Shown here: in pieces, positions 19,027 to 25,689 of the stretch | How the letters are laid out: every line of letters begins with the position of its first letter | Numbering within the stretch: position 1 is the first letter of the stretch | From: Vogesella fluminis | GTDB lineage: Bacteria > Pseudomonadota > Gammaproteobacteria > Burkholderiales > Chromobacteriaceae | Assembly (NCBI RefSeq): GCF_014652335.1 | Contig: NZ_BMYP01000010.1 | Span: forward strand, 1-64,000 | DNA: 64,000 nt | Direction of reading: 5' to 3' | Program-made: the position numbers and the translations under genes | Notes under the pieces: model-generated | Seen by the model: the letters and a program-made list of their open reading frames with translations, nothing else | What the model was told of the DNA's origin: nothing | Database searches by the model: none

Positions 19027-20836
19027 ATGCGGGCGCAATGCTGACGCAGCGGTTACGTCCCAGCTCCTTGGCCTGGGACAAGGCACGGGCTGCTTCGTCG
19101 ATTAGGTCGTCGATATCGTCGTGGCGGCGCAGGTCCAGCGTGGCGCAGCCGATGCTGACGCTGACAAAGCTGGATACCCGCGACGCCGGGTGCTGCAGCT
19201 GTAGCGCGGCCACCGTCTGGCGCAGCTGCTCGGCCACGGCGGCGGCTTGCGCCGGGTCGTGCTGCGGCAGCAACAGCAGCATGGTGGCGCCCTTGGTGCG
19301 TACCGCCAGGCCGGGCTGTGCCTGCAGCAACCCGGCAATGCGCAGCAGGCAGTCGTCACCGGCCAGGTGGCCGGCGTGGCTGTTGTAGGCGGTGAACTGG
19401 TCGATGTCCAGCATCAGCGCCGACAGCGCCTGCCGGTGCTGGAAGGCCTGTTCGAACAGTTGCTGCTTGTCCTGTTGCAGGCGTCTGACGCTGGCCAGCC
19501 CGGTCAGGCCGTCGCAGAGGCTCTGTGCCTGCAGTCTGGCGTTGGCCGCGGCCAGTTGCTGTGCCAGCGCCTCCTGCCGTTGCAGCAGCTGGTGACGCAG
19601 CAACAGGCCGCATAACTGCTGGGCAAACAGCCGCAGCAGTGTCAGCTCCTTGTCCAGCCAGTCGTGCTGGCGGTTGACCATCTCGCAGCCGAAGATGCCG
19701 TGCAGCGGCGCCGTGTGATCGAGTGCGATCAGCACCAGGCTGCGGATGCCGTGCCTGGCCAGCAGCAGGCGCTCGCCGTGGCCATCCGGCGGGATTTCCT
19801 CCAGCCGGCTGATGGTGAGCTGCCCCTGCTGGCGCAGCTGCGGCAGCAACCAGGGCGAATGCTGCAGCGGGGCATGCAGGTAAAAACCGTCGGCCGGCGG
19901 CAGCTGTGCGTTCTGCCAGCTGATGTGCTGCTGCAATGCCTGCCCCTCGTCCAGTAGCAGCAGGTAGCAATGATCGACCCCGAGCAGGTGGCCGATGCGG
20001 GCCAGGGCATCGGTGATGGCCTCATGCTGCTCTGCCGGCGGCAGGTGCAGAAAACCGTGTGCCAGCCTGGTCAGCAGTTGTTGTGAGCGGGTCAGCTGGT
20101 CGAGTTCGGTAGTGCGCTGGCTGGCCAGTTCGCTGAGCTGTTCGCGCTGCTTTTGCAACTCGTCGGCACGCTGCTGTTGCTGCTGCAGCCGTGCCTGCCA
20201 GCCCTGGCGATAGCGCTGCAGCTGTTTGTCCAGCGCGATCAGCTCGCGTCCGCCGTCGGCCAGTGGCAATGGCCGCTCCCGGAGCAGCTGCCCGGTCAGT
20301 TGCTCCAGCGGGCGTAACAGCTGGCGCTGCATGAAGTGGCGGCATAGCAACAGCATCAGCTGCATGGCGGCCATCAGGCTGGCGGCAAACAACAGGCTGC
20401 GCCGGCGCAGTTGCTGCTGCAGCTCCTGCTGGCCAAGATACAGCCGCAGGCTGGCCAGCGGCTGGTTGCCGGAGCGTTCGGACTGCACCGGGAAATCGCG
20501 GATCCACTCGCTGTGCGCCGCCGGATGCAGCTGGCTGCTCTGGCGTTGGCCGAGGGTGGTGATCAGCTCGACGCGGTTGACACCGTCAAGCTGGTTGATG
20601 CTTTCCAGCAGCTGCTGGGTGTTGTGCTGATCGAGATCCCACACGCTTTGCGCCAGTACGCCGACGAAGCGCCGTTCCACCAGCGTGTGCAGTTGTGCCA
20701 GCCGTTGTTCGATGTCGCGCAGGCCAAGCAGGTAGTGGCCGCCGCCGCCGAGCACGCCCAGCAACAGCAGGCACAGCACGCCGCGCCATTGCAGACGGCC
20801 GGATAAGGAATTGGAAGCGGTCACCACGGATCCCAT
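19025..20836 (-). CDS. Membrane GAF-GGDEF protein with degenerate GGDEF motif
   Basis: A 603-residue sensor. One transmembrane helix near residues 18-38, a periplasmic domain of about 110 residues, a second helix near 150-170, a Gln-rich coiled coil, a GAF-like domain (about 260-420) and a C-terminal GGDEF-fold domain. The fold's metal-site segment LDIDQFTAYNSHAGHLAGDD is present, but the active-site GGDEF is replaced by KGATM (context RTKGATMLLLLP). It should lack diguanylate cyclase activity and may act as a GTP/c-di-GMP-sensing or scaffold protein. I start at the ATG at 20836; a TTG at 20869 is an alternative. Confidence 0.82.
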   Translation of the reverse strand: MGSVVTASNSLSGRLQWRGVLCLLLLGVLGGGGHYLLGLRDIEQRLAQLHTLVERRFVGVLAQSVWDLDQHNTQQLLESINQLDGVNRVELITTLGQRQSSQLHPAAHSEWIRDFPVQSERSGNQPLASLRLYLGQQELQQQLRRRSLLFAASLMAAMQLMLLLCRHFMQRQLLRPLEQLTGQLLRERPLPLADGGRELIALDKQLQRYRQGWQARLQQQQQRADELQKQREQLSELASQRTTELDQLTRSQQLLTRLAHGFLHLPPAEQHEAITDALARIGHLLGVDHCYLLLLDEGQALQQHISWQNAQLPPADGFYLHAPLQHSPWLLPQLRQQGQLTISRLEEIPPDGHGERLLLARHGIRSLVLIALDHTAPLHGIFGCEMVNRQHDWLDKELTLLRLFAQQLCGLLLRHQLLQRQEALAQQLAAANARLQAQSLCDGLTGLASVRRLQQDKQQLFEQAFQHRQALSALMLDIDQFTAYNSHAGHLAGDDCLLRIAGLLQAQPGLAVRTKGATMLLLLPQHDPAQAAAVAEQLRQTVAALQLQHPASRVSSFVSVSIGCATLDLRRHDDIDDLIDEAARALSQAKELGRNRCVSIAPA

Positions 20837-21064
20837 GTTGCTGGCCAGAGTATGCCTGATGATAGCCAAATGGCGGGGTGACAGGAATGCCCCCGCACGC
20901 GGCGGGGGCGGGCTTGGTGCCTGTTCACGATCTGCTGCGGCGTGATCCCGGTGGGGCGGTGCATTGCAAACGGCTTCGGGATGCCTGTTTACTACTTGCG
21001 GACTCCGCTTCCCCGGCCGTTTTCGCCCTCTTTTGCGTGAGCGTGCAAGACCGTGAACACACTG

Positions 21065-21547
21065 TTACTGGGTCAGGTGCGAGATCGGCAATGCGGTGGT
21101 CTGCTTGAACTCCTTCAGCACGAAGCTGGATTTCACGTCTTCCACCCCCGGCTGCTGCAGCAGGTCATCCATCACGAAGCGCGAAAAGTGCTCCAGATCC
21201 TCGAAGTACACCTGCAGCAGGTAGTCCATCTCGCCGGTCATCGCGTAGCAATTGACCACTTCCGGCCAGCGCTGCACCGCATCCATGAAACCCTGCAGAT
21301 GGGTATTGCCGCGCTTTTCCAGCGTGACCCGTACGAATGCCTGCAGGCCGAGGCCGATCTTGGCCGGATCCAGCAGCGCCACATACTGGCGGATGACGCC
21401 GGAGTCTTCCAGCTGCTTCAGGCGGCGCAGGCAGGGGGATGGTGACAGTGCCACCTTTTCCGCCAGTTCAACGTTGGTCAGCCGGCCATTGGCCTGCAGT
21501 GCGGCCAACATCTTTATATCTGTCTTGTCCAGGGGGGTTGTGGGCAT
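21065..21547 (-). CDS. Lrp/AsnC family transcriptional regulator
   Basis: A 160-residue Lrp/AsnC protein with an N-terminal helix-turn-helix (LDKTDIKMLAALQANGR, then NVELAEKVALSPSPCLRRL) and the C-terminal RAM ligand-binding domain. Such proteins sense amino acids and often control a divergent neighbour; here the neighbour is hppD, so tyrosine or phenylalanine sensing is likely but inferred. The 229-base space between the two genes is AT-rich on the lrp side and should hold both promoters. Confidence 0.9.
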   Translation of the reverse strand: MPTTPLDKTDIKMLAALQANGRLTNVELAEKVALSPSPCLRRLKQLEDSGVIRQYVALLDPAKIGLGLQAFVRVTLEKRGNTHLQGFMDAVQRWPEVVNCYAMTGEMDYLLQVYFEDLEHFSRFVMDDLLQQPGVEDVKSSFVLKEFKQTTALPISHLTQ

Positions 21548-21776
21548 ATTATCTCCTGATTTCGGGTTTGCTCTAAGTTATTGTTTTATGTTTTTTTATT
21601 TTCAAGCACGATATGGCAAGAAAATTGCGGTTGAGTTTACTTAGAATGAAGCGTCCGGGCTAGGCATTTTACACCGCGGCACAAGATGTCTGGATATTGT
21701 CTACATCATGCGACAGTAACTGTGTCCGGACGTGATGGTGCCGACGGCAACACGCAACTGAAGAGGAGTGGGCACA

Positions 21777-22844
21777 ATGGCACAGCTGCTGAATCCGCTG
21801 GCTACCGATGGTTTCGAGTTCGTCGAATACACCGCGCCGGATGCCGAGGGGGTGGAAAGACTCAAGGCATTGTTCCTGTCGCTGGGCTTTGCCGAGATCG
21901 CCCGCCACCGCCACAAGAATGTCAGCCTGTTCCGTCAGGGCGACATCAATTTCATCCTCAATGCCGAACGCTCCCAGCCAGCCGCCGAGTTTGCCCGCGT
22001 ACACGGCCCGTCTGCCTGCGCGATGGCCTGGCGCGTGAAGGACGCCGCCCGCGCCTACGACTACGCGCTGGCGCACGGTGCCAAGCCCTACGAGCGTCCG
22101 GTAGGTGCCATGGAGCTGAACATTCCGGCGGTGGAGGGGATCGGCGGTTCCGCGCTGTACTTCATCGACCGCTACGGCGACGAGCACAACATCTATGACG
22201 TCGACTTCGTGCCGCTGGATGGTGTCGAGCAGCACCCGTACGGCGTCGGCCTGAAACTGATCGACCACCTGACCCACAACGTGACCCGCGGCAATATGGC
22301 GAAGTGGGGCTCGTTCTACGAGAACATCGCCAACTTCCGCGAAATCCGCTACTTCGACATCGAGGGCAAGCTTACCGGCCTGGTGTCCAGGGCGATGACC
22401 AGCCCGTGCGGCAAGATCCGCATCCCGATCAACGAGTCGTCCGACGACAAGAGCCAGATCGAGGAATTCCTGAAGGCATACCACGGCGAAGGCATCCAGC
22501 ACATCGCGCTGACCACCGACGACATCTACACTACGGTGGAAACGCTGAAGGCGCGTGGCACCCGCTTCCTCGACACCCCGGACACCTACTACGCCAAGGT
22601 CGACCAGCGCGTGCCGAACCACGGTGAAGACCTGGCGCGGCTGCAGAAGAACAGCATCCTGATCGACGGTGCACCGGTGGAAGGCATCCTGCTGCAGATC
22701 TTCACCGAGACCGTGATCGGGCCGATCTTCTTCGAGATCATCCAGCGCAAGGGCAACGAGGGCTTCGGCGAAGGCAACTTCCGCGCGCTGTTCGAATCGA
22801 TCGAGGAAGACCAGATCCGCCGCGGCGTGCTGAAGGCCGACTGA
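21777..22844 (+). CDS. hppD: 4-hydroxyphenylpyruvate dioxygenase
   Basis: A 355-residue non-haem iron dioxygenase that converts 4-hydroxyphenylpyruvate to homogentisate in tyrosine breakdown. The three iron ligands are seen in LIDHLTHNV (first His), GIQHIAL (His) and IFFEIIQRKG (Glu). The C-terminal GFGEGNFRALFESIEEDQ is diagnostic. I start at the ATG at 21777, eight bases after GAGGAG; a GTG three codons earlier is less likely. Next downstream, after an inverted pair of the dispersed repeat, are the last two enzymes of the pathway. Confidence 0.95.
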   Translation: MAQLLNPLATDGFEFVEYTAPDAEGVERLKALFLSLGFAEIARHRHKNVSLFRQGDINFILNAERSQPAAEFARVHGPSACAMAWRVKDAARAYDYALAHGAKPYERPVGAMELNIPAVEGIGGSALYFIDRYGDEHNIYDVDFVPLDGVEQHPYGVGLKLIDHLTHNVTRGNMAKWGSFYENIANFREIRYFDIEGKLTGLVSRAMTSPCGKIRIPINESSDDKSQIEEFLKAYHGEGIQHIALTTDDIYTTVETLKARGTRFLDTPDTYYAKVDQRVPNHGEDLARLQKNSILIDGAPVEGILLQIFTETVIGPIFFEIIQRKGNEGFGEGNFRALFESIEEDQIRRGVLKAD

Positions 22845-22879
22845 GCCCGCCGCATCACCGCGTGAACGCATAGCAGCAC

Positions 22880-22914
22880 AAGGTTGGCCGCAGCGGATTG
22901 CTGCGGCCAACGTG
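22880..22914. repeat. Inverted pair of the dispersed repeat between hppD and the hydrolase gene
   Basis: AAGGTTGGCCGCA (22880-22892, exact minus-strand copy) faces TGCGGCCAACGTG (22902-22914), nine bases apart. The pair can form a hairpin with an 11-base stem (GTTGGCCGCAG/CTGCGGCCAAC-type pairing) but has no T-tract. Confidence 0.75.
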
Positions 22915-22945
22915 TATCGACACCGTTCCAGACGAGACCACCCAC

Positions 22946-23929
22946 ATGAAACTCGCCACCTGCCAGAACCACACCCGCGACGGCCAGCTGATGGTCGTCA
23001 GCCGCGACCTCTCCCGCGCCGTCGCCGTACCGCACATCGCCGCCACCCTGCAGCAGGCGCTGGACAACTGGGCGCAGGCCGAGCCGCAGCTGCAGCAGGT
23101 CTACATCGCGCTGAACCAGGGTGAGGCCGCCAGTGCCATCGCCTTCGACGCGGCGCGCTGCCTGAGCCCGCTGCCGCGCGCCTACCAGTGGGCGGACGGC
23201 TCCGCCTACCTCAACCACGTCGAGCTGGTGCGCCGCGCGCGCGGTGCCGAGGTGCCGGACAGCTTCTACCACGACCCGCTGATGTACCAGGGTGGCTCCG
23301 ACGCCTTCCTGCCGCCGTGCGCACCGATCCCGCTGCGCGACGAGGCGTGGGGGCTGGACTTCGAGGGCGAAGTGGCAGTGGTCACCGGCGACGTGCCGCT
23401 GGGCGCCGATGCCGCCGCGTGTGCCAGCCACATCCGCCTGCTGCTGCTGGTCAACGACGTCACCCTGCGCAACCTGATCCCGGGCGAGCTGGCCAAGGGC
23501 TTCGGCTTCTTCCAGAGCAAGCCGGCCACCGCGTTCTCGCCGGTGGCGGTGACCCCGGACGAGCTGGGCGACGCGTGGCAGGACGGCAAGGTGCACCTGC
23601 CGCTGCTGGTTGACTACAACGGCGCCTGCTACGGCAAGCCGAATGCCGGCGTCGGGATGCAGTTCAGCTTTCCGCAGCTGGTGGCGCATGTGGCCAGGAC
23701 CCGCGAGCTGGTCGCCGGCTCCATCGTCGGCTCCGGCACCGTGTCCAACCACGACCGCAGCGTTGGCAGCTGCTGCCTCGCCGAACAGCGCATGATCGAG
23801 ATCATCGACACCGGTGCCGCGATCACCCCGTTCATGAAGGTGGGCGACACGGTGCGCATCGAAATGAAGGACGCTGCCGGCCTGAGCATTTTCGGCGCCA
23901 TCGCGCAGACGGTGGTCAAGCATGACTGA
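22946..23929 (+). CDS. Fumarylacetoacetate hydrolase family protein
   Basis: A 327-residue FAH-superfamily hydrolase with the bacterial fumarylacetoacetase layout. An N-terminal domain precedes the catalytic domain with FEGEVAVVTG, the LLLVNDVTLRNLIP segment, KGFGFFQSKPATAFSP and VGSGTVSNHD. In context it should split fumarylacetoacetate to fumarate and acetoacetate, the last step of homogentisate breakdown. The name of the exact activity rests on the neighbour maiA. Its stop codon overlaps the start of maiA by eight bases, so the two are translationally coupled. Confidence 0.88.
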   Translation: MKLATCQNHTRDGQLMVVSRDLSRAVAVPHIAATLQQALDNWAQAEPQLQQVYIALNQGEAASAIAFDAARCLSPLPRAYQWADGSAYLNHVELVRRARGAEVPDSFYHDPLMYQGGSDAFLPPCAPIPLRDEAWGLDFEGEVAVVTGDVPLGADAAACASHIRLLLLVNDVTLRNLIPGELAKGFGFFQSKPATAFSPVAVTPDELGDAWQDGKVHLPLLVDYNGACYGKPNAGVGMQFSFPQLVAHVARTRELVAGSIVGSGTVSNHDRSVGSCCLAEQRMIEIIDTGAAITPFMKVGDTVRIEMKDAAGLSIFGAIAQTVVKHD

Positions 23930-24581
23930 TGCGGCCAACGTTGGCCGCACCCTGTACGGCTACTTCCGCTCCAGCGCCGCCTACCGTGTGCGCATCGCGC
24001 TGAACCTGAAAGGGCTGGCCTACGCCCAGGCGCCGGTCAGCCTGCTGCGCGGCGAGCAGCGCAGCGCCGATTATCTCGCGCTCAATCCGCAGGGGCTGGT
24101 ACCGGCGCTGCTGGACAACGGTGTGCTGCTGACGCAGTCGCTGGCGATCTGCGAGTACCTGGACGAAGCCTACCCGGACGGCGCACGGCTGCTGCCGGAC
24201 GGCGCGGTGCTGCGGGCACGGGTGCGCGCGGTGGCACAGGCCATCGCCTGCGACATCCACCCGCTCAACAACCTGCGCGTGCTGAATTACCTGAAGGCCG
24301 AGCTGGGGCAGGCCGAGGACGCGCGGGGCGCCTGGTACCGGCACTGGATAACGACGGGCTTTGCCGCGCTGGAGCGGCAGTTGGCCGCCAGCGCCGGGCA
24401 GTGCTGCTTTGGCGACACGCCGACGCTGGCCGATGTCTGCCTGCTGCCGCAGGTATTCAACGCGCAACGCTACGCCGTGGACATGGGCGGTTATCCGCTG
24501 CTGGCACGCATTGCGGCCAACCTTGAGCGGGTGCCGGTATTTGCGGATGCTCATCCGTCACGGCAGCCGGACGCACAGTAA
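23922..24581 (+). CDS. maiA: Maleylacetoacetate isomerase (zeta-class GST)
   Basis: A 219-residue glutathione-dependent enzyme that isomerises maleylacetoacetate to fumarylacetoacetate. The zeta-class signature SSAAYRVRIALNLKG follows LYGYFR. Relatives usually begin at about that LYGYF segment; here ten residues (MTDAANVGRT) precede it, and AANVGR is encoded by the 20-base palindrome at 23930-23949. A second repeat copy at 24512 encodes AANL near the C-terminus (RIAANLERVP). The start overlaps the end of the upstream hydrolase gene. Confidence 0.93.
   Translation: MTDAANVGRTLYGYFRSSAAYRVRIALNLKGLAYAQAPVSLLRGEQRSADYLALNPQGLVPALLDNGVLLTQSLAICEYLDEAYPDGARLLPDGAVLRARVRAVAQAIACDIHPLNNLRVLNYLKAELGQAEDARGAWYRHWITTGFAALERQLAASAGQCCFGDTPTLADVCLLPQVFNAQRYAVDMGGYPLLARIAANLERVPVFADAHPSRQPDAQ
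23930..23949. repeat. 20-base palindrome form of the dispersed repeat, inside maiA
   Basis: Perfect TGCGGCCAACGTTGGCCGCA. It begins at the last base of codon 3 of maiA and is translated as AANVGR (with DAANVGRT around it), just ahead of the conserved enzyme fold. Confidence 0.85.
24512..24524 (+). repeat. Dispersed 13-mer, second copy inside maiA
   Basis: Exact TGCGGCCAACCTT, translated as AANL near the enzyme's C-terminus. Confidence 0.8.
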
Positions 24582-24587
24582 ATTTGT

Positions 24588-24616
24588 AAAAACCGCTGTT
24601 TTGGCGGTTTTTTTTC
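24588..24616 (+). terminator. Intrinsic terminator after maiA
   Basis: Hairpin AAACCGC with GCGGTTT around a short loop, followed by eight T, just past the maiA stop. Confidence 0.88.
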
Positions 24617-24625
24617 GGCAGAGCC

Positions 24626-24654
24626 TTGACGCATAAATTATGATCTGCTTTAAT
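24626..24654 (+). promoter_or_regulatory. Sigma-70 promoter for the tRNA-Phe pair
   Basis: TTGACG (24626-24631), a 17-base spacer and TTTAAT (24649-24654), followed by the GC-rich discriminator GCGTGCC. That discriminator is typical of stringently controlled stable-RNA promoters. The first tRNA begins 39 bases downstream. Confidence 0.7.
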
Positions 24655-24692
24655 GCGTGCCTCTGATGCAGCACGCAAGTGCGCGGCAAAGA

Positions 24693-24768
24693 GGCCAATT
24701 AGCTCAGTTGGTAGAGCAACGGATTGAAAATCCGTGTGTCCTTGGTTCGATTCCGAGATTGGCCACCA
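24693..24768 (+). tRNA. tRNA-Phe (GAA), copy 1
   Basis: A 76-base cloverleaf. Acceptor stem GGCCAAT with ATTGGCC, D-arm GCTCAGTTGGTAGAGC, anticodon stem ACGGA/TCCGT with loop TTGAAAA giving anticodon GAA, T-arm CTTGG-TTCGATT-CCGAG, and an encoded ACCA end. Identical to the second copy 23 bases downstream. Confidence 0.96.
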
Positions 24769-24791
24769 CTTTTCCCCTGCACCGGACGTTT

Positions 24792-24867
24792 GGCCAATTA
24801 GCTCAGTTGGTAGAGCAACGGATTGAAAATCCGTGTGTCCTTGGTTCGATTCCGAGATTGGCCACCA
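24792..24867 (+). tRNA. tRNA-Phe (GAA), copy 2
   Basis: Identical in all 76 bases to the first copy, with anticodon GAA and encoded CCA. The 23-base spacer has no promoter, so both copies should come from one transcript that ends at the terminator just downstream. Confidence 0.96.
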
Positions 24868-24873
24868 GACATG

Positions 24874-24907
24874 AAAAGCCGCAATCCTCAATGGGTTGCG
24901 GCTTTTT
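24874..24907 (+). terminator. Intrinsic terminator after the tRNA-Phe pair
   Basis: AAAAGCCGCAATCC pairs with GGGTTGCGGCTTTT (one G-T pair) and continues into T, six bases after the second tRNA. Confidence 0.88.
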
Positions 24908-24933
24908 GCATTGCCGGCAGCGTATCCGGGCCG

Positions 24934-24961
24934 AAAAAAACGGCACCGCAAACGGCGCCGT
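24934..24961 (-). terminator. Intrinsic terminator after marC
   Basis: Read on the minus strand: ACGGCGCC with GGTGCCGT around GTTTGC, then seven T, about 20 bases past the marC stop. Confidence 0.8.
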
Positions 24962-24981
24962 TGTCGTTCGCTGCGCCGGCC

Positions 24982-25584
24982 TCAGGCCAGCTTCTTGATG
25001 TAGGCGGCAACGCCACCCAGCAGCATCTCGATCGAGATCGCGGTCAGCACCAGCCCCATCAGCCGCTCCAGCGCGGTAATCGCCTGTTCGCCGAGCAGTC
25101 TCTGGATCTTGCCGGAAAACAGAAACACCAGCAGCGTCACCAGCATGGTCAGCGTCAGCGCGCCTATCCACTCCGCCATCCGTTCCGGTTCGCGTGTCGA
25201 CATCAGCAGTACCGTGGCCATCGCCGACGGCCCGGCAATCAGCGGCACCGCGATCGGCACGATGAACGGCTCGCCGTGCAGCTTGTCGCCGCCGAACATG
25301 CTGCCCTCGCCGGGAAAGATCATCTTGATGGCGATCAGGAACAGGATCACGCCGCCGGCCACGCGCAGGCTCTCGTCGGTCAGGTGCATCACTTCCAGAA
25401 AGCCCTTGCCGAAAAACATGAAAGTCAGCAGCACCATGAAGGCGATGAAACACTCGCGGAACACCACGCGGCGGCGGCGCTCCGGTTTCACCTGCTTCAG
25501 CGCCGAGATGAACAGCGGGATGTTGCCCAGCGGATCGGTGATCAGGATCAGCAGGATGGTGGCGGAGAGGAAAGAGGTATCCAT
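24982..25584 (-). CDS. MarC/YhgN family integral membrane protein
   Basis: A 200-residue inner-membrane protein with six predicted helices. The family's first-helix segment LILITDPLGNIPLF and the fourth-region VPIAVPLIAGPSAMATVLLM are both present. The function of MarC/YhgN proteins is not established; early links to antibiotic resistance were not upheld. The start MDTSFLSATIL is preferred over a frame that runs into the hairpin upstream. It sits after the RlmL-like gene on the same strand, separated by a strong hairpin, so it likely has its own promoter. Confidence 0.87.
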   Translation of the reverse strand: MDTSFLSATILLILITDPLGNIPLFISALKQVKPERRRRVVFRECFIAFMVLLTFMFFGKGFLEVMHLTDESLRVAGGVILFLIAIKMIFPGEGSMFGGDKLHGEPFIVPIAVPLIAGPSAMATVLLMSTREPERMAEWIGALTLTMLVTLLVFLFSGKIQRLLGEQAITALERLMGLVLTAISIEMLLGGVAAYIKKLA

Positions 25585-25612
25585 GAGCGGTCTCGGTGGC
25601 GGAGAAATGGCA

Positions 25613-25643
25613 AAGGGCGTGCGATGGATTATCGCACGCCCTT
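25613..25643 (-). terminator. Hairpin between the RlmL-like gene and marC
   Basis: A perfect 13-base stem, AAGGGCGTGCGAT with ATCGCACGCCCTT around a 5-base loop. On the minus strand it is followed by the T-rich TTTGCCATTT, so it should end the RlmL-like transcript. Confidence 0.7.
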
Positions 25644-25689
25644 GCTTGGTGGCTACTGCCATGCCCCGTTGCTGAACGGAGCTGTCGCA

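Noticed and set aside
20888-20909. GCCCCCG/CGGGGGC hairpin between the Lrp-type gene and the GGDEF-like gene as a terminator
   Set aside because: No T-tract follows on the strand that is transcribed, so I did not list it as a terminator.
24693-24867. The tRNA-Phe pair as an attachment site for an island or prophage
   Set aside because: There is no integrase, no partial tRNA copy and no base-composition shift next to it; the two copies are both complete.
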